Assembly: GCA_029531795.1 (NCBI GenBank)
Contig: JAPEIS010000014.1
Location: 1,302,001-1,366,000 of the forward strand
Direction of reading: 5' to 3'
DNA: 64,000 nucleotides
DNA from: Sclerotinia nivalis
Taxonomy: Eukaryota > Ascomycota > Leotiomycetes > Helotiales > Sclerotiniaceae
Positions 47,931 to 59,686 of the stretch are shown here, piece after piece (the first letter of the stretch is position 1; each line of letters starts with the position of its first letter). A model generated the notes under the pieces. The model searched no databases. It saw nothing but the letters and a program-made list of their open reading frames with translations, and was not told the origin of the DNA. A program made the translations under genes and the position numbers.

Positions 47931-48797
47931 ATGGGTAGGTGATACCGAATTTCATTCCAGCCATCGTGTGCAAGTGGATATTGAGTGGCTTTACGATGAA
48001 TTGAGATGAAGTTGAAAGACTGAACTCTCAAATCGCATCGTAAAAGATCTCAATTATCTGCGCAACATTGTGTCTGCAAGACCGATGTGAAGAGCATACC
48101 TGATCATAGGCTGACGAGGAATTTTCTAACTAGGTATCGATCTTGACAACCACCACGTGCGCAACACTCACCGTAAGACGCCAAAGAGTGACAATGTTTA
48201 CCTTAAGTTGTTGGTAAAGCTCTACCGCTTCTTGGCTCGTAAGTTGTTGATATTGTTCTTCCTGACCAAAGTAACATGCGCTAACTTCTGATTTTTATTT
48301 AGGCCGAACTGAAGCTTCCTTCAACAAGGTTGTCCTCCGCAGACTTTTTATGTCCCGCGTCAACAGACCTCCCGTTTCTATTTCCAGAATCGCATCCCAA
48401 ACCAACAAGGAGGAGAAGAGAACTGTTGTCATTATTGGCACTGTCACTGATGACAACCGTCTCCTTTCCGTCCCAAAGGTCAGCGTTGCCGCTCTCCGAT
48501 TTACCGCTACCGCCCGTGCCCGCATTCTTGCCGCCGGTGGTGAGGCTTTGACCTTAGATCAATTGGCTCTCAGATCTCCAACTGGAAGCAACACCGTTCT
48601 CCTCAGAGGACCAAAGAACTCTAGAGAGGCTTTCAAGCATTTCGGTTTCGGCCCCCACAAGCACAAGGTAAAAAATACAATAGGGTCTCTGATTGGCAAA
48701 ACTGACATATCTACAACAGAAACCATACGTCGAGTCCAAGGGACGCAAGTTCGAGAAGGCTCGTGGACGCAGAAGGTCCAGAGGTTTCAAGGTCTAA
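47931..48797 (+). CDS. RPL18: 60S ribosomal protein eL18
   Basis: Model: 47931..47934, 48134..48238, 48303..48667, 48720..48797; 183 aa, the normal length. It begins [20 protein letters not shown] and continues [18 protein letters not shown], as in all eukaryotic L18 proteins, and ends [16 protein letters not shown]. It is a structural component of the large ribosomal subunit. Exon 1 is just ATGG. Intron 1 (199 nt) contains two interleaved perfect 9-base inverted repeats; introns 2 and 3 are 64 and 52 nt. Exon 3 uses preferred codons (GTC, CGC, AAG, CTC), as expected for very high expression. Confidence 0.97.
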
Positions 48798-49093
48798 ATG
48801 GCCTAATTTGGGGAGTGCCGTTACGAACTTCTGGCTTTGCTGGTCTAGATACCTCAGAGAAGGATGGAGGGATGTCAACAAGCTATTTAAGGCGAGCTGG
48901 GTCAGCAGTACAGTCTTTAGCATATGAATACTACAAGAAAATAGTAGTATCGATGCATATAGGAGTAGCAATCATGAACAATGTGATTCCACCCTTATTC
49001 AAATTGCCCATTTGCACATGTGACGATTCATTTATCACTGTGCCACTGATCTACATAACCTTAGACGTGCGATCATACAAATTGTGTCCCTGT
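48798..49093. other. Convergent intergenic region, 0.3 kb
   Basis: Short stretch between the eL18 stop and the MRM2 stop. It holds only 3' UTR-type sequence; the long eL18-frame extension is intron read-through. Confidence 0.5.
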
Positions 49094-50465
49094 TCATACT
49101 CGTACATCATCGACATAGCCTAAAGCTGCGCCGTCAACTTCCGTCTTCCGCCTAAGAGCTACGAAGAATGCCTCCTTGGATTCCTGTTGAGTATGAGCAC
49201 ATGTTCTATCTTGGCAATTGCCTGGGCTCACTCACATTTCTAGATGACTCGGGCTTCTCTCTATGCACCACCCCAAACAATTTCTTAAGCTGTAACTCCA
49301 ACTGTTTATCCTCACCCCCCTGATAAAATTTACAAACAAAATGCCCGCCAGGCTTCAGCGTGTCAAAAGCAAATCGTAGAGCCGCCGCACAAAGATCCTA
49401 CACATATATAAAGATTAGAGTGGTAAATTAAAAAAAAATTGAGAAAAAAATAGCTCAAAGTACATACCATACTACCCGCATGATCTGAAAACTTGATACC
49501 GGTCGTATTCATCATCCTAATATAAGGGTCACTCAGACTTCTCTTCCAAAAACCCGATGTCTGCTCCCAGGGTTCGCACATATCACTTAGCACCACATCG
49601 ACCATCTTGCCCTCATCCTGCTCCTCTGGAGCCCGGCTTCCTTTCTTCCTTAGAACATCTGCAGCCGCCGCATTATCGTCCATATGTCGTTCTAATTCTA
49701 GGTAGCTGGTTTCCGGCTCGATATTCTCAGCATCGTCTGCGAAGAGAGATTTGCGCGGTCGTCCTCGATCGGGGTCTGCGAGGAATTTTTTGACGGATTC
49801 TTGGACGCCGGCGGAGAGAAAGTTGCCTTGGATTGTAGAGACGCCTTTGGGGGGTTGCGCGGGGATGATATCGATGCCGAGGATTCGTCCGCCGGGTTTG
49901 GTGCGTTCGACTGCTACCTATGTGTGTGATGTTTGTGTGAGTAAGTTATATTATGTGTATGGATAGATAGATAGAAAGTAGCCATGATAAGAACGAACCT
50001 GAGACCAACTACCCGGCGCATAACCCTATAATTCCTCAATAAATAAATAATTCCCTCATAATCCCATCCTCTCCTACACACATAAAACTCACCAAATCAA
50101 CCACCGTCTGTCCTTTCCTGAAAATTTTGTACTTCGCATCAATCTGCACTAGTATCAATATCAAAGCCTCAATCAACCTCAGATTTAAAACCACGCACTT
50201 CAAGAAGCTTAAAAGCAGCTCTACTCTTTAGTCCCTGCACCTTTGCTTCTCGAGAAAACGAATCTTTTCCCTGTCTTGTTTTCCATCGCGTCGATGAGGA
50301 CGATGCTGTGCGGACGGCGCCGTTGTGAAATTTTATGGCTGGATTGCCCCGCGCAATTGACCCCGCATGTTTATAGTTGGGGAGGGCTGGAGTGCATAAT
50401 TGATGCCGCGGGAGTAATCCGAGTCCGGAAGCAAAGACTGTGGGGGCCAGTCGCTGTGATAGCAT
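49094..50465 (-). CDS. MRM2: Mitochondrial 21S rRNA 2'-O-ribose methyltransferase (FtsJ/RrmJ family)
   Basis: Six exons on the complement: 50199..50465, 50093..50143, 49999..50025, 49468..49917, 49236..49397, 49094..49183; 348 aa. The first roughly 60 residues are basic, Ser/Ala-rich and without acidic residues, as in a mitochondrial presequence. RrmJ-type marks follow: [24 protein letters not shown] (SAM motif I), [24 protein letters not shown] and [13 protein letters not shown]. It should methylate a uridine in the peptidyl-transferase region of mitochondrial large-subunit rRNA, as yeast Mrm2 does. Exon 3 is a 27-nt micro-exon coding GYAPGSWSQ, the core of the SAM site. Exon 4 holds an insert of roughly 60 residues, rich in D and E, that bacterial RrmJ lacks. 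The stop at 49094 follows a 52-nt last intron; read-through of it would give a different tail. Confidence 0.93.
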
Positions 50466-50866
50466 ATGGTAGCTTGTGACGGGGATTTTTGTCTCGTCTA
50501 GTGAGAGGGTTGGAAGATTTAGGGTTGTCTCATGGCTGGGTACAGAATTTATATCGCCTGAACCGAAATTTTTATCACAGTTTACGATACTCAAATGGGA
50601 CCATCTATTGAACTATGCTTATTATTTGTGATTAGTTAAAGGCTTCACCGTTCATGTGAGCAGACAATGGGCGTATGATATTGTTTAGTGACACAACCAG
50701 AAAACCGAGTTCGGAGACACAATTACAAGTAGCTTGAAGACAATTGGATTTCTGAACACAAATCATGTAGTTTTTGACTACCTACTATATCAAAGACCAA
50801 CGCCGCCAAATGAGCCTGTACTCTCCCTATCCTAAACGCCTAATTGCTTCATTAATCCTCGACAGC
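50466..50866. other. Tandem intergenic region, 0.4 kb
   Basis: Upstream of MRM2 and downstream of the coiled-coil gene, both on the minus strand. The MRM2 frame stays open to 50594 but without an ATG, so the first ATG (50465) was used. Confidence 0.5.
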
Positions 50867-53212
50867 TTATGCTAAGAAACTTGCTCCCGCACCCCTACGA
50901 TCCTTCTTCAAGGGCGAGAATGCTCCAAACCCACCACCAGCTGCGAGGCCGCCTTTCAGCCCTCCCCTTGGTCCGGCGAGACCACCTTTACCCAGCAACC
51001 TCGCTGGGCCAAGTGCTATCTTTGCTGGTTTCTTGGGAGCTTCACCATCCTCGTCATCAAATAGTGTCTTGGCACCGCCTCCAAGGACTTTACGTTTCTT
51101 CTTCTTTTGCTCCGGCTCCTCCATAGCCTTTGCCTTAGCTTTTACGGGCTTTGCAATTTCTCGCTCTTCGGAATTCTCTGGTTCCTCGGGCTGCTCGTTT
51201 TCGTCTCCATCCTCTTCCTCTGCAACCTTCTCTAGCATACGTTGTGCCTTGATTTTGCGAGCTGCAGGTTTCTTAGGTTGTTCGTTTTCGTCCCCTTCCT
51301 CTTCCTCTGTAACTTTATCTAAGGTACGTGATTCCTTAAGTTTTTGCGCTACAGACTTCTTATTCTTGGTACCAGCCTTCGCTTCGACCAACACTTTTTT
51401 TTCGTCACCAGAGGATTTGTCGGCCAGCTTCTTTCTTGTCTTAAGCTTGGGTTTGACCTGCTGTACAGGTGATTCAGGACTCTCCTCCTGTTCTTCCGGT
51501 ACCAGGTCGTCCTCGGTAGGTCTTTCTTTCTCTGTTACTTTGCCAACCTTATCTCCGGGTGATTTTCCACTTTCTGGTGTATCTGGGGCCATATTGATCG
51601 TCTTGTTCAGGTAGGGTGTGATGGAAAACGTTGACTTTTCTCCCAACATTGTCTGGTCAACCCTACCCCTATTTGCCACAGCTCGCTTTCCGCGTCCTGC
51701 AACTCCATCCGGCGTTCCAATAGTGATATCCATGCTCATCTCTCGGGCAGATCTCTTGCGTGAATCTTTCACTGGAACAGTCTCCCGACTTGTCACAACG
51801 GGGAGCTTCAAAGCTGCAGTGCGCGCCTCATTCAGTTCAGCCTGACATTCTTTCAACTGTTCTCTTGCGGCGCGCATTTTGGTACGGAGCTGCTCAACCT
51901 TGCTCTCCAGGGATCCAATCAAAACCCGAGAAGCCGCTAACTCTTTCTGTGTGTCCTTATGAGCCTTTTCAATGTCTCGCTTTGTATGGGCGAATTCCTT
52001 TCTGAGAAACTCGATTTCCTCCTCACCCTGTTTCTGCCCTTTCTCACTATCACGAAGCTGATCAATTTCACTCTCCAAAGTTTCCACCTGAGCTTGTGAA
52101 GCGGCCAACTCCTTTTGTGTGTGCTTGTGTGCTTTTTCGATTTCTCGCTTCGTATGTGAAAACTCCTTTCTCAGAGCCTCGATTTCCTTTTCTCCAGCTT
52201 GCTGTCCTTTCTCATTGTTGCTCTTTAGAAGTGCGATTTCATTCCTAAGAGCCTCTATCTCCTTCTCTCCGGCTTGCCGCCCCTCATTATCACGCTTCAA
52301 AACCGCCAGCTCCTTCCGAAGAACCTCTGTCTCCTTCTCTGTCTCTTTGCGGCTCTTCTCAATTTCACGCTTCTCTTGTGCAAACTCCTTCTGGGCAGCA
52401 GATGCTTCTTTCACCATCTCTTTCTTAACCTTCTCTCTTTCTCGCTTCTCCTCCGAAAGATCTTTCTGCAATACCTCAATTTTCTGTTGAAGCTCAACCT
52501 CCTTTGAGTGGTCGTTGTTCTTTTCGGTGGCACGATTCAAAGCACGACGCTCTGTTTCTAGTTCTACCTCTAGAGTGCTAACTTGTCGCTCAAGTGCTAA
52601 CTTCTCCGCTAGAATTGATTGTTGATGTGCCACTTGCGAACGTAAATGTTCCAACTCTGGTTTCAGTATAGCGACCTCGCGGCTGAGTGCCAGCTTCTCT
52701 GTAAGAATCTTCGTCGAGTCCATTGTTACTCCACTCATAGATTTTAGCTCCGCCTATGTAGTCATGTATTAGAATGGTATTTGATTATGCCCATTGAACT
52801 GGTATTACCTTGACATTATTAAGTTCTCGTGTCTGCATTCTTAATTCGGTTTCAACCTTCTTCGTATCTTCTTGAGCCTGGTCAAGACGTGCTCGTAAAT
52901 CCTCATTTTCTTCTTCTAATCCATCGATTCGGTCTTCCCCGGTGGCCAGTTGAACGTGCATTTCATCATTCTCATTCTCCAATAAGAGTATCTGTAGTCT
53001 CAATCGTCTGCTTGCTTCATCTTTAACGATTAATTCGGTATTTTGCAGTGCTTCCTGATATGCCAACTCTAAACATTGTGATTTCATCAATCGCTATAGA
53101 TTGAATTAGCCATAAAAACTCATATATCTCTTATGTATTGAAATAATTAGAGACTGTGTAAACATACGCTTTCGATGTGTTCATCATCGTTGTATGATAA
53201 TGCCTGATCCAT
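50867..53212 (-). CDS. Long coiled-coil protein with basic/acidic tail, probably nuclear
   Basis: Three exons on the complement: 53168..53212, 52809..53093, 50867..52753; 738 aa. Residues about 16-415 are almost continuous heptad-type coiled coil rich in E, K, L and Q. Within it a 56-residue block is tandemly duplicated (residues 291-346 and 347-402; core IEALRKEFSHTKREIEKAHK). The tail is non-helical, with KRSAREMSMD, TFSITPYLNKTI and MAPDTPESG, a second duplicated block of 29 residues (EEEEGDENEQP and EEEDGDENEQP), bipartite basic stretches, and a Gly-rich end (LLGKGGLAGPRGGLKGGLA then FSPLKKDRRGAGASF). TP sites suggest cell-cycle kinase control. I do not recognise the family; spindle, kinetochore or nuclear architecture roles are guesses based on this layout. 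Introns are 74 and 55 nt. Confidence 0.85.
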
Positions 53213-53604
53213 TTTGAATTTATATTTGTGAGGATAAAATGTAATATAGTAACTGTTAAGGTCAAAACCTTCAACCGCGATCGAAAGTCAACAAAGTGTT
53301 AGACAAGTTGCCGGGCCGACGCGGCGTTCCATGAAATTGTAGCCTCAGGCACCATAGCTTTATATTGACACACCCGTCTTGTAATCCCACACCATCAAAT
53401 GCTAGCCCCGCGAGGTGGAACTTGCCGAATTGAATTGAGGACACGCTACGAAGCTTCGTAAGTGTTTGGTGATGATATCTTGAATCTTCAATGCTTCAAT
53501 TCATTCAATAAAGTACCACTGGCTACAATACTTTGATTCTTTCCTACCATCGACATCGTCAATTCCACTCTTCAAAGGCATATTTGCCTTGCATTTTATC
53601 TAAA
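53213..53604. promoter_or_regulatory. Divergent promoter region, coiled-coil gene and OST3
   Basis: 392 bp between two divergent start codons. The DNA is locally GC-rich (TTGCCGGGCCGACGCGGCG near 53310), unlike the flanks. No known motif is assigned. Confidence 0.45.
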
Positions 53605-54710
53605 ATGCATTTCCTTAAGACGCTGGTAGTCTCCTTGCTACCTATAGCTGCTCTAGGTGCCAAAAAACCCGCAGTCGATAACTTTGAACGATTTCATACC
53701 AAATCTCTCTCATCTACCCCATTGAAGCTCGACGATAATGTATATGGCAAATTGACCACTGCTCCAAGGGATTACTCTGTAGCCGTGTTGTTGACGGCTT
53801 TGGAAACGAGATTCGGATGCCAATTATGTCGTGAATTTCAACCAGAATGGGATCTATTGTCAAAGGGTTGGACAAAAGGGGATAAGCAAGGGGAATCCCG
53901 CTTGCTCTTTGGAACGCTTGACTTTCTGGATGGCAAAGCCACTTTCCAATCTGTACGTTCGGCGCTACAAATCTGCCCAATCTATCAACACTAATCTTGA
54001 GATAGCTTAATCTGCAAACTGCTCCCGTACTTCTACTCTTTCTACCTACCATTGGCCCTCATGCCTCAACAATCAACGGCCCGGTGAGATTTGATTTTAC
54101 AAAGGGTCCCCAAAGCGCCGAAGATATTCACTCCTGGATTGCTAAATATCTTACCGATCGACCACATCCTCCGGTTAAACGACCCATCAACTGGATTCGT
54201 GGTATCGGTGTTACCACTGCCATATTAGGAACGGTAACCTTCATCAGTGTTGCATGGCCATATGTTCTGCCCGTTGTTCAAAATCGAAATGTTTGGGCCG
54301 CAGTCAGCTTGATTGCCATCCTTTTATTCACCAGTGGCCATATGTTCAACCATATTCGAAAGGTTCCATACGTCGCCGGTGATGGACGTGGTGGTGTCAG
54401 CTACTTTGCTGGAGGATTCTCAAATCAATATGGTTTGGAAACACAAATTATTGCTGCCATGTGTAAGAACTCTATTATTTATAATACCTACTGCTTTCTG
54501 CTACAATACTGACAGAACCGATTAGATGGGCTTCTGTCCTTTGCAACAATTTCTTTGGCTCTCAAAGTTCCCCGCATTGCAGATCCAAAGATTCAGCAAG
54601 TCGCGGTCCTCGCATGGAGTGCAGTCATCTTCGTTATGTACAGCTTCTTGCTCAGCGTTTTCCGTATCAAGAACGGCGGATATCCATTCTGGCTCCCACC
54701 TTTCAGCTGA
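53605..54710 (+). CDS. OST3: Oligosaccharyltransferase gamma subunit (Ost3/Ost6)
   Basis: Model: 53605..53952, 54006..54462, 54526..54710; 329 aa. It is a subunit of the ER oligosaccharyltransferase that N-glycosylates proteins. A signal peptide (MHFLKTLVVSLLPIAALGA) precedes a luminal thioredoxin-like domain with the redox motif C72-Q-L-C75, which forms mixed disulfides with substrates. Four membrane helices follow: about residues 194-218, 226-244, 278-298 and 303-325. Family marks are RDYSVAVLLTAL, RGIGVTTAILGTVTF, GHMFNHIRKVPY and the tail FRIKNGGYPFWLPPF. Introns are 53 and 63 nt; the second splits the Tyr codon of the YGLLSF segment. Confidence 0.95.
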
Positions 54711-57700
54711 ATGGTATAGCTAGCATACGAGTCTCTGTTAAAGGACTAAAGAAATATACATGTATCATATACTAGCCCTCTTCAGTCGGTTTTACATACT
54801 GAAAAGCGAATCTTGCATTTCTTTGGCCCCAATGCTTGGCCTTAAATAAAAATATCATAAGAATTGAACGTTTCATATAGCATAAAGCTTTCACTGTATG
54901 GTAACCTATCTATGACAAATAACATTTTCAAGTACTAGTCTTCAGGTCAAAAATCTGTCATCATTTTCAACATTGGTAAACTCTGTGCTACCTGAATGGT
55001 TGATGTTAGTTCGAAATTTCATTTCCAGGCATTAAGCAAGTTATATTTCTCCAAACACCCAAATGAGTGATACCAAAACAGGCGAGAAATAGCCTAGAGC
55101 ATAGCCGTCTCTTTCAATAGAGAATCACCGCAAAGTTCTCATTTTATGTTTACTCGGGGGCAGTTTGTCTGCATTTCCAAAGTCAGTGTCGTTGACAGAA
55201 TGAGATATTTGTCTATGTCTATCAACTCCCAAATTAGCAAGATGCTGGATAGTCAGGATTTGCATTTACTTGTGTAATATGGTTGGATATAAAACCCTCA
55301 ACTGGAGCATAGATGACAAGATATGTCCAGCAATGAAGAAACATGATTTCAATTGTATATAACATTAAATACAAATATTCAATATAACTACTAGGTAGGA
55401 GGTTGAAGAGGCGAAGCGGTAGAAAGCGCGGCAATTTTTTGAAAATATATACTCCAGCAAACTTCTCCTGGCCAACGGTCACTTTACATCCTTGCAATGA
55501 GAAGAATATTCTTCATAATATACCAACTAATCCTTAGTCAGAAAAGACAGGGCATCAAAATGACAAAACTGGGCTCACTCCCAGAAACTTCAGCTTTCCG
55601 TACGATTTTTCTTGTTACAATCAACTCATCAGGCGTTCATTTGACCGCGGTCTAGCGAGCTGCGCCATCATGTTCGTGAGTTGATGTTGGAGTTACCGTG
55701 TTTGGGTATTGATCTGGTTACAACAGGTCGGCTAATATGTGTAAATGACAGTTACGTATAATGTCGTGGCGTGGAGGTGAAAGTGAAGGCGAATGTTCGA
55801 AATGGTGAAAGTGTTGTGGGGCCCGTATCACTATAAAATAAGTATCCACTATACTTAGATCAAATGGAGTAAGTTTCATTGGCTATTCGAGATGAATAAC
55901 TTGATTGAGAGGTCGGGTTTCTATGCTGCTATACCTGCCGATGACACTATGAAGAATTTCTTACGTCGAGTGTCTAAAGTACATGTCTAAACCTTGGGTT
56001 TTCTCTTTTGCTATTAACGCAACCTTCAAATGCAGCAGCATGTATTGTTTCTTATCAGGCTCTTCCATATCATGTCCCCCACTTTCCTCGCTGCTTCCAT
56101 GCCTTGTAGTTCGTTTCTGCGCACAAATATCTGTGTCTAGAGAAGACGCAACGCTGGGCTGGTAAGGAGATAGTACGTATGTTATTCTTGTATTGAATGG
56201 AGGGAATAATGTGATAGATATTCATCTGCCGTGACTCCAGACATCAGATTCACCAGAATCATCGCTCCAAAATGTTTAACATGTAAAGGAGATATAGACG
56301 GATCAGAGCCACGGTTTGAGAGATGGCGCACTTGTGCTGTGGATGTTCTGAATTATCAGACAATGGTATTTATATTATCATAACCGTCTTCTAGAGCATG
56401 GCTCCACGCTGAAGAAAGTTGCATAGTCGCATTTAATTTGTGCTTTCCACATAATATCTTTCAATTACCACATAATATTAGCTATAGCCCTCAGAGTCTC
56501 AAGCAGAATGTCATCGCCAAACTCCATCGTGTTCGAATATTAATTGCCAAGTAGATCCAATGCTCTCTTGTATACAGGAAATATTATACCAATTTCAGGA
56601 AATGCATCTATTATAAACATTGCCTCACAATCCTAGCATTACAAATCGGAGGCGTTGAAGATGATAGATGCTAAATTCATTCAGCTCTCTAACGAACGGG
56701 TTGAAATCAAACTTAACAAAGTGAATTTTTCGTACCCTCCGACCCTTGCTGTAAAATCGTTCATCTATTGAACCCTCCACTCATCTTCTATCCGCTATTA
56801 ATAATTAGTAAGAATCGGCTGGTACCAAATTCATATGTTATATGCTTCGCAAGATATGTCACTGTATCCCCGCCAACATGGAGTAAGTCTGCCGCTGTTG
56901 CGCTCGACGGATAACTCACAGCAATTCGCAATTCGCAAAATCGACAATGAGAATGTGACTGGACTTAGTTAGGTCAGATCCTTTACTATTTTTGCATTGT
57001 CCAGATTGACTACATACCTTCCATGATGAATGCACTTCGGCCGCGGGCAGCAATGTGTGCAGGCTTTCTGATGAATGAGAATATTACGGAGTTATCGGAT
57101 GAGCGGTATAGACAACAAATATATTATCGATACCGTTCAATCCGAGTATAATTCTGTTTTATCTTTAAAACAGCAATTGCAGATAATTGATGGATAGTCC
57201 TCAAGTCGTCCAGGAGGCAATGCCTAAGCGAGAAATCCGGCTAATACCCCTAACTTTCTTACCCGTGTATCAGGGAATGATACACGTATTTTGTTTACTT
57301 ACAACTACGGCCAATTTGACTATAGAAGAATCCGAAACTGTTCCAAAAACAAGATCCTCAAAATCATACGGAAAGCTGTATTTTACGAACAAAAATGATG
57401 GGTTTCATTGGAAATTTTAGTATCGAAAGAATTGAAGTTGTTTCTGTTTACCTATTTCATTAATATATCAATGAGTCATGGTTTTATTTCGTTGTCTAGT
57501 TTAATTATTTATTATTCAATTGTGCTACTCTGGTAACATGAGAAAATTCAAAAACGACGAAAGTTCTTCTGATGTACAAGACAAAAAACACACTATAAAG
57601 ATCTACTCGAATCAGGAGTACGAAATGTAATACACAAGGTCGTTGCTGACGTTTGTGTGGCTCACATTGCCTGAGGTTGAAGTGGCTTAGATTCAGGGGG

Positions 57701-57883
57701 AACATTCACCAGCCACTCAACATCATCTCTTACATTCCTGCTTCGATCCACCAACTAGTCAGTTTACTCTGTACAATCGTTTTTGATTTAAACATCGATG
57801 TGCCTAAAGCTAATTGATAACTTCCTCTTGAGATAATTGCGTTTCTAACCTCCAATCGGTAGACAATCTTCCTCAAGTCTCCA
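54711..57883. other. 3.2-kb gene-poor region
   Basis: Between OST3 and the Zn2Cys6 gene. I see no gene, RNA gene or transposon end. It is AT-rich with scattered TATAA words. The longest open frames (for example 57187-57420) are short and look random. Confidence 0.5.
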
Positions 57884-59686
57884 ATGCCCAAGGTAGCTAA
57901 AGGAAAGAGACAGCGAGCATACCGGCCGAAGACAAAGACCGGATGCCTAACTTGTAGGAGTAAGTTTTCAAGAGTAGAAACAAGAAGAAAATAGTAAAAG
58001 AATATGAGCTAAATAAGTAAATAGTACGAAGAATAAAGTGCGACGAGGCAAAACCCGCATGTCTAAAGTGTTCATCAACCGGCCGTGTGTGTCCCGGCTA
58101 CTACCATATTCAATCCTCAGATTTGTCATCTTCAGAGGACAAAATTCTCATAACCACACAGCCATCTTTTGATATCCTCAGTTCGCCACAATCCAAGCGA
58201 TCATTTTCATTTTTTATGCAAAGGACCTGCTCTCAATTAGCCGGTTTTTTCGGCTCCGAATTCTGGGAACGACTTGTACTTCAAACTGCGCATCATGAAT
58301 CGGCCGTACGTCATGCTGTTGTAGCTCTAGGCTCAATCCATGAGCTGTCGGAGCGGAAGACGCCAGTCTTGGATGTTGACAAGGCTTTTGCTTTGGAGCA
58401 ATATAATCTTGCGATTAGAGATCTATTAGTCCCTCTATCTCGGGATGAGAAGCGAGGTGTCGATGTTTGTCTTATCGCTTGCATTATTTTCGCTAACTTT
58501 GAGGTATATCTTATGTTTTAATCATTTTGTTAATGACATTCACGTGCTAGCTTACATGCTAATTCTCACAGAATATGGCTGGACATCGTGCCACAGCAGG
58601 AGCACACATACGAAGTGGCGTGAAGCTGCTGCGTGAAACCGTGTGTGATCAGGAGAATGGTGTGGCTCATCATCCAATACTTGGTTCGGAAAGTCCTGTA
58701 GATTCATATGCTTCACCAGGGGCTCTAGCTAGGATATATGCGGGGTTAGACAGAGAATGTACAACAGTAAAAGGCTTCGTACGTTTCCTCCGCTCCCCTT
58801 TCTTCTTTTCCTGATCATACCTTGATTGATATTCTTGCTTTAGTTAGCTGAACGCTATGGGCCCTTATTTGTTGATGGCACTCTGTCTGGTACAACAAAC
58901 AATGACACTCCTGTCTTATTTCGTAATGTTGAGGAAGCTAAAAACGTTTTTGAACATGGCTTTTACCTGTTTCAGCGCAGTTGCGCTCAGGCTGCCCAGT
59001 CTCCATGCGATCTATTGAATCTTCCTGTCGATCTTGAAACCCGGATCTCTCAGGTCATCGATTATTTTGAAGCCTTACATTCGAAGTATTCACATGAACT
59101 ACAAGAATTTATACAATCAAATGGCTCTTCTTTTACCCCGAAGGAAGATATTGCCGTAGCCGTACTACAACTCCACGTGTTGGATAATCTTATATCATTC
59201 TATGTCGAGCATTTGCCCCTAACACACCGGTCACATTGGGATGAATTTATGCCTCAGATGCAGAGAATGATAATGCTCGGCCAGAAGATAGTCTCTTATA
59301 TCTTATCTGACAGCTGCTGTGGAGAATCAACCGTTTCCTTTAATTTAGATATGGGCGTTATTATTCCCCTTTACAACTTGGCTCGCCACTGCAAAGATCC
59401 AATAATTCGTCGACAGATTATTAACCTTCTTCGCTCACTTGAACGGCAAGAAGGACTTTGGAATAGTTTATTGGTTGCACAGGCTATAGAAAGAATTGTG
59501 GAGATCGAAGAGAGTGCGTGGAGTGAGAAGGCTTATGCTAGAACTAGTCATGAGCGTGATGCGAGATCGTTGAGTGTTGATCCAATCCTTGAGCTGGATT
59601 CCAGAGGAGGTCGGCTGAAATATACCCGACAAGGCCAAGAAATTGATGCCCAGGTCAAGGTGATCGAAGAGATATTTAGTTGGTGA
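57884..59686 (+). CDS. Zn2Cys6 fungal transcription factor
   Basis: Model: 57884..57959, 58025..58503, 58572..58778, 58844..59686; 534 aa. The zinc binuclear cluster is C21-x2-C24-x6-C31-x6-C38-x2-C41-x6-C48, the exact GAL4-type spacing, and is completed only by splicing intron 1 with its acceptor at 58024. Basic residues before and within it contact DNA. A fungal-specific regulatory region follows (FFGSEFWERLVLQTAHHESA, then HAVVALGSIHELSE), like the Fungal_trans_2 type found in many uncharacterised regulators. No coiled-coil linker is obvious. The target genes are unknown; the neighbouring secreted peptidase gene is on the same strand, but co-regulation is only a thought. Introns are 65-68 nt. 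The start is the only ATG before the zinc cluster. Confidence 0.93.

Noticed and set aside
47935..48133. C/D-box snoRNA in eL18 intron 1
   Set aside because: There are GATGA and CTGA words, but no clear RTGATGA C box with a matching D box and terminal stem.
48668..49123. Extension of the eL18 frame beyond exon 3
   Set aside because: It is produced by reading through intron 3; splicing restores the canonical eL18 C-terminus and stop at 48797.
54711..57883. Hidden gene or transposon in the 3.2-kb gap
   Set aside because: Only short random-looking frames and no terminal repeats were visible; there is nothing to support a feature.
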